Below are positions 1 through 7,289 of a stretch of 64,000 nt of DNA, one piece after another. The translations under genes were made by a program, and so were the position numbers. Below the pieces are notes generated by a model. That model was not told where the DNA came from, made no database searches, and saw nothing but the letters and a program-made list of their open reading frames with translations. This stretch comes from CAZZEX01 sp964653285 (GTDB lineage: Bacteria > Chloroflexota > Anaerolineae > B4-G1): contig CAZZEX010000015.1 of assembly GCA_964653285.1 (NCBI GenBank), positions 4,432-68,431 of the forward strand, written 5' to 3'. How positions within the stretch are numbered: the first letter of the stretch is position 1; each line of letters opens with the position of its first letter.

Positions 1-620
1 TGTGCCAGTTGCTCGATGATGCGGCGCGCTGTCCAACTCTTGCCGGCACCAGTCATCGCCAGGATGGCCAGGTGGCGCGTGACAATGGCGTGGCCATCCA
101 CCTTCACGTCTACTTCAGGGCGATTGGAGAGGGTAGCGATATCCAGGGCGCGCTTTTGCTTTTGTTGCAATTCTCCCAAGACAACGCGGGCGATGTCCGT
201 TGAATCGGGGCGGTAAGCGCTGGAAGCGGGCTGAGGCGGGTAGCGTAGATGATCCAACTTGCCACCGGCGCTGCCTTCCAGCGGCTCGGCGCCCAGCACC
301 TGGCAAACTGCCGTCACCATCTCCCGGCTCAACGAAAGGACCGTGTCAAACGGATCCGTCCGAGTGGCAGCCAATTCGTGACCGGCTTCAGCAGGAAAGA
401 GAGGATTCAGCCGCTCAATGCGCTGCACTTTGGCCCACACGCGGATCTTCTCAGGTGGAGCATTGCCTTCTGGCTGACGCAGTTCAGCATCCACGGCAAT
501 GATGTCTTGCTCGCGGATCGTCTCATGCGCCACGGCCAGCCTGAACTCCCTGCTGGTGCTTTCTCCAACTATCGTGCCGACATACCGGCTAGCCTGTTGT
601 GCGTCACTAGAAGTTGTCAT
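1..620 (-). CDS. herA: HerA-like DNA-translocating ATPase, N-terminal part (runs off window)
   Basis: Reading the minus strand from ATG at 620 gives 206 residues that continue past the window start. Near the end of the visible part is a Walker A loop, MTGAGKS, followed by WTARRIIEQLA, and the N-terminal part resembles the HAS-barrel region of HerA/FtsK-type hexameric translocases. A Shine-Dalgarno GGAGG lies about 8 nt before the ATG. HerA proteins pump DNA and work with the NurA nuclease in end resection and, in some bacteria, in phage defence. The nurA-like gene ends only 15 bp upstream, so the two are almost certainly co-transcribed. The Walker B and C-terminal half are outside the window. 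Confidence 0.85.
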   Translation of the reverse strand, partial: MTTSSDAQQASRYVGTIVGESTSREFRLAVAHETIREQDIIAVDAELRQPEGNAPPEKIRVWAKVQRIERLNPLFPAEAGHELAATRTDPFDTVLSLSREMVTAVCQVLGAEPLEGSAGGKLDHLRYPPQPASSAYRPDSTDIARVVLGELQQKQKRALDIATLSNRPEVDVKVDGHAIVTRHLAILAMTGAGKSWTARRIIEQLA

Positions 621-635
621 CAAATCACCCTCCTG

Positions 636-2126
636 TCAAGCCTTGGGGCGGAATAACCAGTCCCGATGAGTCATATAGATCGCTTGAACTAAAATACGGC
701 GCATATCGGCATCGCTGATTTCACCACGTTGTAAGCTGACGCCCAAGTGGTATCGGATAAGCTTGCTATAGGCATTAGTCAGCCAGGCTGGAACGTGAGC
801 GTGCTTGTCGGCGATATCCAGACCCACGGGGAAACCATAGCCGGGGAGCAGGCGCGCGTACAAATAGGTGCGGCGGGCGGCTTCTGTGATTTGGTCGGCC
901 CCTAACTCCTCGAACACCTCAACTCGCAGCGGCTCCGCAGTCTCCGACACGTGAACGTAACATCCACGAACACGCGGGAAGCCGATCCTCCCCGGCTTTA
1001 AGGGCGCGAAGTTGACTCGCCCTGTACCGGCTTTGCCTGGCAGAGAGACGTTGCCCCAACGTAAACCTTCGTATTTTCCAATCTCCCACGATTCGGAGAA
1101 TTGCCCTGGCTGAAGCAGCATGGCCAACAGGAGCGTGTCGGTGTACCCCAGCCGGTCTAGCAAGGCCTTAGGTGAGGTCAGGTCGGATCGGCCGTACATC
1201 TGGTTGAAATAGTCCTCGTTCTCTTTGTCGCGCAATCCCCGGAAGACGCGCTCCAGCAACACCCTTTCACTGAATTCCCGCAGCTCCCCACGCTCGACCA
1301 CACCGGCGATGATCGGTGTGGGTTTGCGCTGGCGGGCTTCCCGAATCAGTAGCCGATACAGGTAAGCGATCCAGGCCAGCGGCTCGAACACCCGCTGTCT
1401 AACCCATTCGTCGGAACGGTCTGTCATCTTGGGGTAAATGTCCAGTTTCGCTTCCCGCAAAAAGCCTTCTTTGAGTTGGCGGCCCCGGTCAGGATTCGGT
1501 GCATACTGACGCAAGAATAGGTCAATGTCTCGCTCAGTGAAGGGGGTATGTCCCGCATAGCCTCCCATCAGGTAAACCAGCGGGCCATGGAACATCAAGA
1601 TACTGAGATCGGGCGTTCGTTCCAACGCCGATAGGCCCCCAAGGAGTTCGGCTGTGATACGCACAATGTCGGGGAAGTCCTTGCGCTCTTTGCTACCTCC
1701 CTCCAGATCACCCAGGATGACAGGGTAGTAGCCAAACTGTTCCCGTTCGGCTAGACGACGCTCGCCAGTGTGCACACAATATGAACCGACACGTAGGAGG
1801 ATTGGCACCTGGCTTGAGATTTGCACCCGTCCAACGCCGCCGTCAACAAACGTCACGACTTCACCTTGCACAGTCGACCAGTCAGCATTTTCGATTCTGT
1901 AGGCGGTCAGGATCGGATCAGAGCGTTTGCCTTGATCTGCAGCATGCATCGCCCGACGTAGCGCTGTCACAAAGCACGCCGTGTTCTTAAAGTAGTTGTC
2001 GCGCAGGCTCTCGGCTACAGTCAGTGCGTTCTCAGCCAACTTCATCAACAGATGGGGCTGACGCCGCAGTTCTTCCCGTATCCCATCCTCTGTCAGCCTG
2101 CGATTCTGAGAGTCGTTCTGATTCAT
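636..2126 (-). CDS. nurA: NurA-domain nuclease
   Basis: A 496-aa protein. The stretch VVTFVDGGVGRV (Asp95) matches the acidic first motif of NurA 5'-3' nucleases, and the layout (helical N-terminus, central nuclease core, C-terminal helices) fits the family, although it is longer than the archaeal proteins of about 350-400 aa. I chose the ATG at 2126 because it overlaps the stop of the preceding gene as ATGA; the upstream extension to 2225 would lie inside that gene. Directly downstream is the HerA-like gene. NurA and HerA form a resection complex in archaea; in bacteria the pair is rarer and often sits in mobile or defence loci. Function here is inferred from motif and context. Confidence 0.75.
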   Translation of the reverse strand: MNQNDSQNRRLTEDGIREELRRQPHLLMKLAENALTVAESLRDNYFKNTACFVTALRRAMHAADQGKRSDPILTAYRIENADWSTVQGEVVTFVDGGVGRVQISSQVPILLRVGSYCVHTGERRLAEREQFGYYPVILGDLEGGSKERKDFPDIVRITAELLGGLSALERTPDLSILMFHGPLVYLMGGYAGHTPFTERDIDLFLRQYAPNPDRGRQLKEGFLREAKLDIYPKMTDRSDEWVRQRVFEPLAWIAYLYRLLIREARQRKPTPIIAGVVERGELREFSERVLLERVFRGLRDKENEDYFNQMYGRSDLTSPKALLDRLGYTDTLLLAMLLQPGQFSESWEIGKYEGLRWGNVSLPGKAGTGRVNFAPLKPGRIGFPRVRGCYVHVSETAEPLRVEVFEELGADQITEAARRTYLYARLLPGYGFPVGLDIADKHAHVPAWLTNAYSKLIRYHLGVSLQRGEISDADMRRILVQAIYMTHRDWLFRPKA

Positions 2127-2872
2127 ACGTGCATCACCTTGATACCCAATTGCGTCAACAAGCGTCGTGCCTCGTTGGTTACAAAGGCGCTGACCGGCAA
2201 TCCCGTCAACTGGCTGACCAGCCATTTAGGGGCTACCCGCCGGTCATCTACCTGTACGTACCACGAGTAGTAGCGATCGGACATGTCTCGACTCTCCGCC
2301 AGTGCCTTGCGAGCTGTGTCAAGCACTTGCTCCGGCGTCATCGTTACTTCCACGCCTCGGATACGAGCATGCCCGCGTGGTTCAACTCCTCGTTGTTTGT
2401 CTTTCACGTCATCCTGCACCACGTCTCTCCATAGCCAGCGTTTCAGCTTTGCTAACTTCACTCCTTGCGGCCCGTCAGTCAATGCCACTTGCACTCCTTG
2501 AGGCACCAATGCCGGCCAGCCTTCCAGTGCGGCCAGGTACGCTTTGCTCATAGCCAGACAAAGGCTGCTATAGTCATTGTTGCAGAGCAAGTTTGCAAGG
2601 GTATCAAGTACCTCGTCGTGCAATTCAGCAGCCCGCTGACGTGTCATTATCTGATCGTAGTGGACCGTGGGATGCTCGGATGAAATCAGCCCATAGTCTG
2701 CCGAGAGGATGCGCACGTGCAAGTGCTCGGCCCCATTCGGTCGCTCCCGAAGGAAGCGACGCAGCACACGGAAAGCCGGGCCATCATATCGCTCAATGGC
2801 TGGCAGCAGATCTGGTTCACGACGCTTGCGTTGCGAACAAGACAGGATCAACAATCGGGAGTCGGAAACCAT
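2123..2872 (-). CDS. DUF6884 / YaaA-like protein
   Basis: A protein of 249 aa. The N-terminus LLILSCSQRKR and the later ILSADYGLI followed by YDQIM are the signature of the DUF6884 family, which resembles YaaA and turns up in phage and genomic-island genes linked to 7-deazaguanine chemistry. The C-terminal 50 residues (YYSWYVQVD...PKWLVSQLTGL) form a separate small domain I do not recognise. The start at ATG 2872 overlaps the yhhQ stop (TGATG); a GTG three bases earlier is also possible. The 4-bp overlap with nurA at the other end makes translational coupling likely. Enzymatic activity is unknown; a role in DNA or nucleoside modification is inference from the neighbouring transporter. Confidence 0.65.
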   Translation of the reverse strand: MVSDSRLLILSCSQRKRREPDLLPAIERYDGPAFRVLRRFLRERPNGAEHLHVRILSADYGLISSEHPTVHYDQIMTRQRAAELHDEVLDTLANLLCNNDYSSLCLAMSKAYLAALEGWPALVPQGVQVALTDGPQGVKLAKLKRWLWRDVVQDDVKDKQRGVEPRGHARIRGVEVTMTPEQVLDTARKALAESRDMSDRYYSWYVQVDDRRVAPKWLVSQLTGLPVSAFVTNEARRLLTQLGIKVMHV

Positions 2873-3495
2873 CACGCCACTCCCTGCCCAACCGCCTGGG
2901 CCCGGCGCACCTTCACTGCATAGATCAGCGGAATGCTGACCAGCGTCACCGCCATCTTCACCACGTACTGCCCTGCGATCAGAGGCAACACGGGCATCAC
3001 GCCCAGGAAGGCGATGGTGATGAACACAGCGCTATCAATCAACGTGGACACCGAGTTGCTAATGAGCACCCGCGCCCACCGATACCGCCCCACCCGCTCC
3101 CGCCACCAGGCAAAGACCTGGACATCAATCATTGTACTGACCAGGTAGGCAATCAGACTAGCCCCCACGATTCGCCAAGTCGAGCCAAGCACCCCAGCGA
3201 AGGCAGCCTGCCCCTCATCACCATAGAACGGCGCAGGCGGGAGCCAGATAGTGAATTGGATATAGGCAGCCAACAACAGATTTGCCAGGAAGGCCGCGTA
3301 CACCACGTACCGCGCTCCCTGTTTCCCGAGCCGGTCGTTGACCAGATCAATGAGGGTGAACGTGAGGGCATAGATGAAGACCGCTGCAGGCACAGTGATG
3401 TTGCCTGGTAGGGTTACCGACTTGCCAGCGGTGGTATTCGCGATTAACTCGCAGGCAATGTAGAGACTGACGATGAGGATCATATCGAAGGACAT
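2872..3495 (-). CDS. yhhQ: Queuosine precursor transporter, YhhQ/VUT family
   Basis: A 207-aa inner-membrane protein with about six hydrophobic helices. It carries the VUT-family features: an N-terminal helix with ANTTAGKSV, then TLIDLVNDRLGK and a C-terminal IDSAVFITIAF segment. YhhQ imports preQ0/preQ1 for queuosine synthesis and is also found beside 7-deazaguanine DNA-modification genes. A TAGGAG ribosome site precedes the ATG. It is the first gene of the four-gene operon and its stop overlaps the start of the DUF6884 gene, so precursor uptake seems tied to the NurA/HerA genes downstream. Confidence 0.85.
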   Translation of the reverse strand: MSFDMILIVSLYIACELIANTTAGKSVTLPGNITVPAAVFIYALTFTLIDLVNDRLGKQGARYVVYAAFLANLLLAAYIQFTIWLPPAPFYGDEGQAAFAGVLGSTWRIVGASLIAYLVSTMIDVQVFAWWRERVGRYRWARVLISNSVSTLIDSAVFITIAFLGVMPVLPLIAGQYVVKMAVTLVSIPLIYAVKVRRAQAVGQGVA

Positions 3496-3651
3496 TCATT
3501 ACTCCTATGTTGGTGTGACCAATGCAACGCCCGCCGCACTTTCAGGTGGGCGTACCCTGTGTGGATAGCCTCTTGTCAGGACCTATCCACCGCCCTGGCT
3601 GCCTCTCCGTGTTTGCCCAGCATTGCCCTAGATTCTGATACTCGGATCACT
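3496..3651 (-). other. Structured leader upstream of yhhQ
   Basis: No gene is visible. On the minus strand the segment can form a hairpin from GTGGATAG (3583-3590) with CTATCCAC (3561-3568), followed by a CGCCC/GGGCG stem and a TTGGT/ACCAA stem next to the ribosome site. The yhhQ genes of other bacteria are often controlled by preQ1 riboswitches. I could not fit this leader to the preQ1-I, -II or -III consensus by eye, so the regulatory role is only a suggestion. Confidence 0.3.
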
Positions 3652-4737
3652 CTACCCTTCGCCTGCTCTGACTGGTATTATGTTCATCTGGGAGTTGCCC
3701 ACAGGAGCACTGATCCATTTGAGGGCACGACTGAACCCACTCCAAAAGATTAGGGCTACCCAAGTCTGTATGAGTTGGCCAGCAGTGCATAGGAGCATGC
3801 TGGGGGAATGGGCAGGTGCGCGGCGCCGGTATGGAGAATCCTCTCCAAGCACCAGGAACTCGTGAACCCGCCGCCATAGCTCTTTCTCATCATCCGGATT
3901 GGCAGGCGGCTCAATCCGCAAAGCAGCCAACAGATCTAAACGGAAAAGGTCATAGCAGGTACGGACATAGTGACCATAGGTCAAGGCCGTCGAGGTCGCA
4001 GCGTGGTAGAAGAAGCGGGACAGGACGAAGCAAGCCAGTGGAATGAATACTCGCAGGTCTAGTGTTTCCATGCTGATAAGCGCAATGATGACTTCCACTC
4101 CTATCAGCACACTTATAAGACTTGAAGCGAGCAAGAATGCTACTGCGTTGTTCAGTTCCTCAAGCTTGGCTGCGTAGTCGGCAGGGATTACCTTGGCCAG
4201 ACGAGGCCAGAAGAAGACGCCGTGCATGCCATAGCGGACAAAAGGGTAATCCTCAAAGGCGCGGTAGATGTTGCCGAGTCGAGAGGGGAGGAAGTCGGTC
4301 ACATTGTCGGGGAACTGAGCCGTGAGCTGCCCCTTCCTCTCCACATACTCGCGCCATCTCCGCCGGTAGAGATCACTGTCCCTTTTCAAGCCTTCAAGCT
4401 GCTTTTTCGAGTCTCTAACGTCGTGGGCAAGTTGGTTGTGCCTCTTGATCTGCCGCTTGGCAATTCGTCTGGCGACAGGGAGCGGCAAGTAGTAGCCTTC
4501 GTACAGGCGCACCAACATCCAGTTCAAGATCATAAGGGTGTAAGCGGCTATGAAGGAGGTCACCAACACAAATGCCAGGACACCGCCAAAGTCCGGTTCG
4601 TCAATCTTGAGCCATACCAACAAGTCTATAGGCAGATGGGGGGCAAAAATGACCATAGTGACAGTAACAAACGCTATGGCCGGTATCATAGAGGAGACTA
4701 ACAACGAGCGACCTACTGTCTTGAGCAGCGTTTCCAT
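3652..4737 (-). CDS. Membrane protein of unknown function with coiled coil
   Basis: A 361-aa protein. Two hydrophobic helices lie at about residues 10-33 and 52-76, a charged probable coiled coil at about 90-140 (KRQIKRHNQLAHDV and following), and two more helices at about 203-225 and 230-250. The C-terminal 100 residues are soluble. I do not recognise a family. It follows the zinc-ribbon gene by 13 bp on the same strand, so the two are probably one transcription unit. The start has only a weak ribosome site, which would suit coupling to the preceding gene. Confidence 0.6.
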   Translation of the reverse strand: METLLKTVGRSLLVSSMIPAIAFVTVTMVIFAPHLPIDLLVWLKIDEPDFGGVLAFVLVTSFIAAYTLMILNWMLVRLYEGYYLPLPVARRIAKRQIKRHNQLAHDVRDSKKQLEGLKRDSDLYRRRWREYVERKGQLTAQFPDNVTDFLPSRLGNIYRAFEDYPFVRYGMHGVFFWPRLAKVIPADYAAKLEELNNAVAFLLASSLISVLIGVEVIIALISMETLDLRVFIPLACFVLSRFFYHAATSTALTYGHYVRTCYDLFRLDLLAALRIEPPANPDDEKELWRRVHEFLVLGEDSPYRRRAPAHSPSMLLCTAGQLIQTWVALIFWSGFSRALKWISAPVGNSQMNIIPVRAGEG

Positions 4738-4750
4738 GTCGCGTATGTAT

Positions 4751-4942
4751 CTAGTCCTTCACAAAAGTGGAGGAGAGACTTCCACCACACTTGGGGCATC
4801 GGTACACTGTTCTGTTCTTGCGCGACTTTACATTGCAGTGGTCAATCAATCGGTCACAGTGGGGGCACCGACGCGACGTGCTGAACGGAACCGCCTTGAC
4901 CGGACCGTGATTTTTGCCCGGTAGTCGAAATGGCCAGCCCAT
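4751..4942 (-). CDS. Small zinc-ribbon protein
   Basis: A 63-aa protein with two CxxC pairs, CPHC and CPKC, spaced by about 23 residues, the pattern of a single zinc ribbon. The surroundings are basic (FRLPGKNHG, SRKNRTVYR). A strong ribosome site, GTTGGAGG, sits four bases before the ATG, which supports a real short gene. It precedes the 361-aa membrane protein gene. The function is unknown; nucleic acid or protein binding are both possible. Confidence 0.6.
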   Translation of the reverse strand: MGWPFRLPGKNHGPVKAVPFSTSRRCPHCDRLIDHCNVKSRKNRTVYRCPKCGGSLSSTFVKD

Positions 4943-5059
4943 AGTACCTCCAACACAGAGGCTTGCAAGTGCAAGCGATTGAGACGAGGCAGGAAGTCAA
5001 GCATAGTATACCACAGATTTCCCAAATTGGGATAATTCACTTTTTTCTTCTCCCAGCTC

Positions 5060-5088
5060 TTGACTTAGAACGTTTGTTCTGGTACAAT
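5060..5088 (+). promoter_or_regulatory. Sigma70-type promoter with LexA-like box in the spacer
   Basis: TTGACT (5060-5065) and TACAAT (5083-5088) are separated by 17 bp. The spacer holds the perfect dyad AGAACGTTTGTTCT (5067-5080), which fits the GAAC-N4-GTTC SOS box bound by Gram-positive-type LexA. A repressor there would block the polymerase directly. The promoter points to the 142-aa gene starting at 5139. A second dyad, TCCCAAATTGGGA, lies at 5020-5032 in the same divergent intergenic region. Confidence 0.6.
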
Positions 5089-5138
5089 ATAGGCTAGATA
5101 CCGATCCAGTAGTACCCTAATGCTAGAGGAATGTGTCG

Positions 5139-5561
5139 ATGACCGACGAACAGGTTCAAGTAACAGTGGAGCGAATTTGGCTGGAAGGAGAGGAAGCCCT
5201 ATTACCCATTCAACCTAACGCGGAAGACAGCGTTCGGTACCGGGTGCCAGGCCTGGACAGCAGCCTAGAAATCAAGGACTATCGTGCCGCGGGTAGGGTG
5301 GCGCTGAAAGCGGCATCTACCCGAGAAGGTTACCGTGACTTTCCCTCGAATTTCGATTCTCCTGCCCTGATAACGATCCAAAGTGACGGCTGCGATACCA
5401 TCATCGAACTAAGAGAACCGACGGATGCGCATCTGAAAACCTGCGATGTGCTTTGGATTGCTGCCCGGGTGGACGAGTCGCTGCCCGTATGGCCGATGGC
5501 CTGGCACATTCAGTCGGAACCGCAAGGTGATAGGCAATCCTTTGTCGCTATTCTAGAATAG
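5139..5561 (+). CDS. Hypothetical protein, possibly SOS-controlled
   Basis: A 140-aa soluble, acidic protein (start MTDEQVQVTVERIWLEGEE, end PQGDRQSFVAILE). No signal peptide, membrane helix or known motif is visible; the predicted content is mainly beta strand. ATG 5139 is preferred to GTG 5133 because GAGGA lies eight bases before it. The gene stands alone behind the promoter with the LexA-like box. The product is unknown; control by DNA damage is inferred from the operator. Confidence 0.55.
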   Translation: MTDEQVQVTVERIWLEGEEALLPIQPNAEDSVRYRVPGLDSSLEIKDYRAAGRVALKAASTREGYRDFPSNFDSPALITIQSDGCDTIIELREPTDAHLKTCDVLWIAARVDESLPVWPMAWHIQSEPQGDRQSFVAILE

Positions 5562-6971
5562 CTGCTGGCAGGCTGATCCGCAACGCCGGATCATCCCTTC
5601 ACCCACACGCGGGCATTCAGGAACCGTATCGCCACACCCCCATCTTCGAAACCCCGCGCCCACAGTCCCACGTCCCCCGCCAGCCAGGCGTCGTCCTCGA
5701 CGCTGGCGGTGTACTCGTCGTTGATGTAGAAGCGGCAGGTGGGCCCACGTAGGCCACGCGCAGCCGATTGGCCTGCTGGCCTCGACGGACGTGGGGGAAT
5801 TGCTGCCCACGATCTCCGGCGGGAAAGGCAATCGTCCGGCGCGGGCCTGGACCAACGTCCACTCGCGGCACAATTCCTCAAACGCCGTCAGACCCACAAA
5901 GGCGCGGAACTGTTCGGCGATGCGCTGCCAGAGGACCCCCGTCAACTCCTGCTCCACCAAACCCAGGTTGGGCTGGATGAAACGGAAGTAAAAGCGCAGG
6001 TAGGGATCGGCCAGGTGATAGAGACTGTTCCGGCTGGTTCGCCGTCGCTCAGGGGGAATTGTCGCCGGCAGACGGCGTTCGATCAGGTGCAGCGCCTCCA
6101 ATTGCTTGAGGTAGGGGCTCAGGTAGGAAGACGTCAGGCCCAGCATAGCACCGATCTCCTGCGGCGTCCGTCGGCCGGCCGCTATCGCCTTCAACACGGC
6201 CTCGTACGTCTGCGTCTCACGGCGGATCACGTCCCCCACCAGGATGAACGGCTCGCTGCGAAACATCCCGGTGCGCCGCATGAACAGGCGTTGGATGTTG
6301 GCCCCTAACTTCTGAGTGTCGTTGAACCGCTCCAGATAAGCCGGGATTCCTCCGGCCACGGCATAGACGGCGACCCGTTCCGCAGCCGTGTAACGAGGCA
6401 CAAAATCGCGCAGGGCGGAGAAAGGCAGCGGGTCAACCGGCAACTGCGCGGTAAAGCGCCCGTACCCCTTCGACAAGCTCAGGGCAGGCAGCGGTGCGTC
6501 ATACCTCATCAAATTCACCATCATTCCGGTGTGAGAGCCCGCCAGTACCAGCGTCGCATTGCTTTCTTTGAAAAGGTGATCCCAGGCTGCCTGCAAGTTG
6601 GACGGCAAGGATGAGTCCGACTCGGCGGCGTAGGAGAACTCGTCCATAATCAGGATCACTGGCTGGTCGCCGGTGAGGTTGGCCGCCATCTCAAACGATT
6701 CGGCCCAGGTGCCAAAGCGGGGCACCGCTCGGCTATCGGGATAGGCCCAGTCCCACAGTGCCTGGGTGAAGCCCAGGCGAACCTGGGCCGGTGTATCGCG
6801 GGTAGCGACCCAGTAGATGACCGGTCGGCCCGTCTGCCTGGCCCACCGCAGGATCAACGTCGTCTTGCCCACCCGCCGCCTACCGTAGACCAGGATGAAC
6901 TGAGAGCCGCCCTGGGCTAGAACATCGTTCAACTCGGCCAGTTCACGCTGACGACCGACAAACTTAGCCAT
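5553..6971 (-). pseudogene. Archaeal-type MNS ATPase, truncated: nuclease domain lost
   Basis: The first 391 residues match the paralogues at 15284-16726 and 52849-54297: Walker A GRRRVGKTTL, Walker B ILIMDEFSY, a sensor region LVLAGSH and a winged-helix domain. After VGSN (about 5799) the similarity stops; the DUF234-like domain with its ECKWG motif is missing, and the frame runs into unrelated sequence to 5553. Eight extra residues PALSLSKG follow APL where the paralogue reads APLYGR; this is an in-frame 24-bp repeat insertion (6467-6488). The ATPase half could still be made, but the nuclease half cannot. Confidence 0.75.
5591..5799 (-). pseudogene. C-terminal fragment of a beta-sandwich (kinase-tail/DUF1080-like) protein
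   Basis: One minus frame reads FYINDEYTASVEDD, then GDVGLWARGFEDGGVAIRF and NARVWVKG before a stop at 5591. This resembles the C-terminal concanavalin-like domain on many Chloroflexota Ser/Thr kinases and other secreted or membrane proteins. A neighbouring frame gives NRLRVAYVGP just before, so a frameshift lies between. The fragment abuts the break in the ATPase gene at about 5799, which marks a deletion junction. Confidence 0.45.
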
Positions 6972-7010
6972 CGCTACTCCTTCATAAACTGCTTATTATA
7001 AACTGCTTAG

Positions 7011-7039
7011 ATTATAAATCAGAACGGGTCGTCAGTCAA
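7011..7039 (-). promoter_or_regulatory. Promoter and direct repeat of the truncated ATPase gene
   Basis: On the minus strand TTGACT (7034-7039) and TATAAT (7011-7016) are 17 bp apart. Between the -10 and the start codon lie two direct copies of TAAGCAGTTTAT, at a spacing of 16 bp (about 6983-7010), which could be an operator. The rest of 7040-7289 holds no gene; it contains one copy of the CTTCGACA-type repeat at 7161-7183. Confidence 0.55.
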
Positions 7040-7289
7040 ATCTGCTGGGGCACCTTCAAATAAGCCACCGGCAGATTAGCATAAGAGATATGTGGCTTAT
7101 TCCATCACAGACAGCGCCAGTCGTCAACTTGTACGAGCCCGCAAACTACGACACCTCCACCCGTTCGACAGGCTCAGGGCAGGCCCGGCTGACGCCGCTC
7201 TCTCGCGGGCCGCCTGAGGCCCGCATCCCCCCGCACCACGTTGTCGGTGTCCCGGGCATAGGCAATGTCTCATCTCCCGCCGCGCCTCG

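Noticed and set aside
2593..3411. Plus-strand open frame of 272 codons
   Set aside because: Antisense to yhhQ and the DUF6884 gene, His/Arg-rich, without a ribosome site.
3496..3651. preQ1 riboswitch before yhhQ
   Set aside because: The C-rich and A-rich blocks of the known preQ1 classes are not seen; kept only as an unassigned folded leader.
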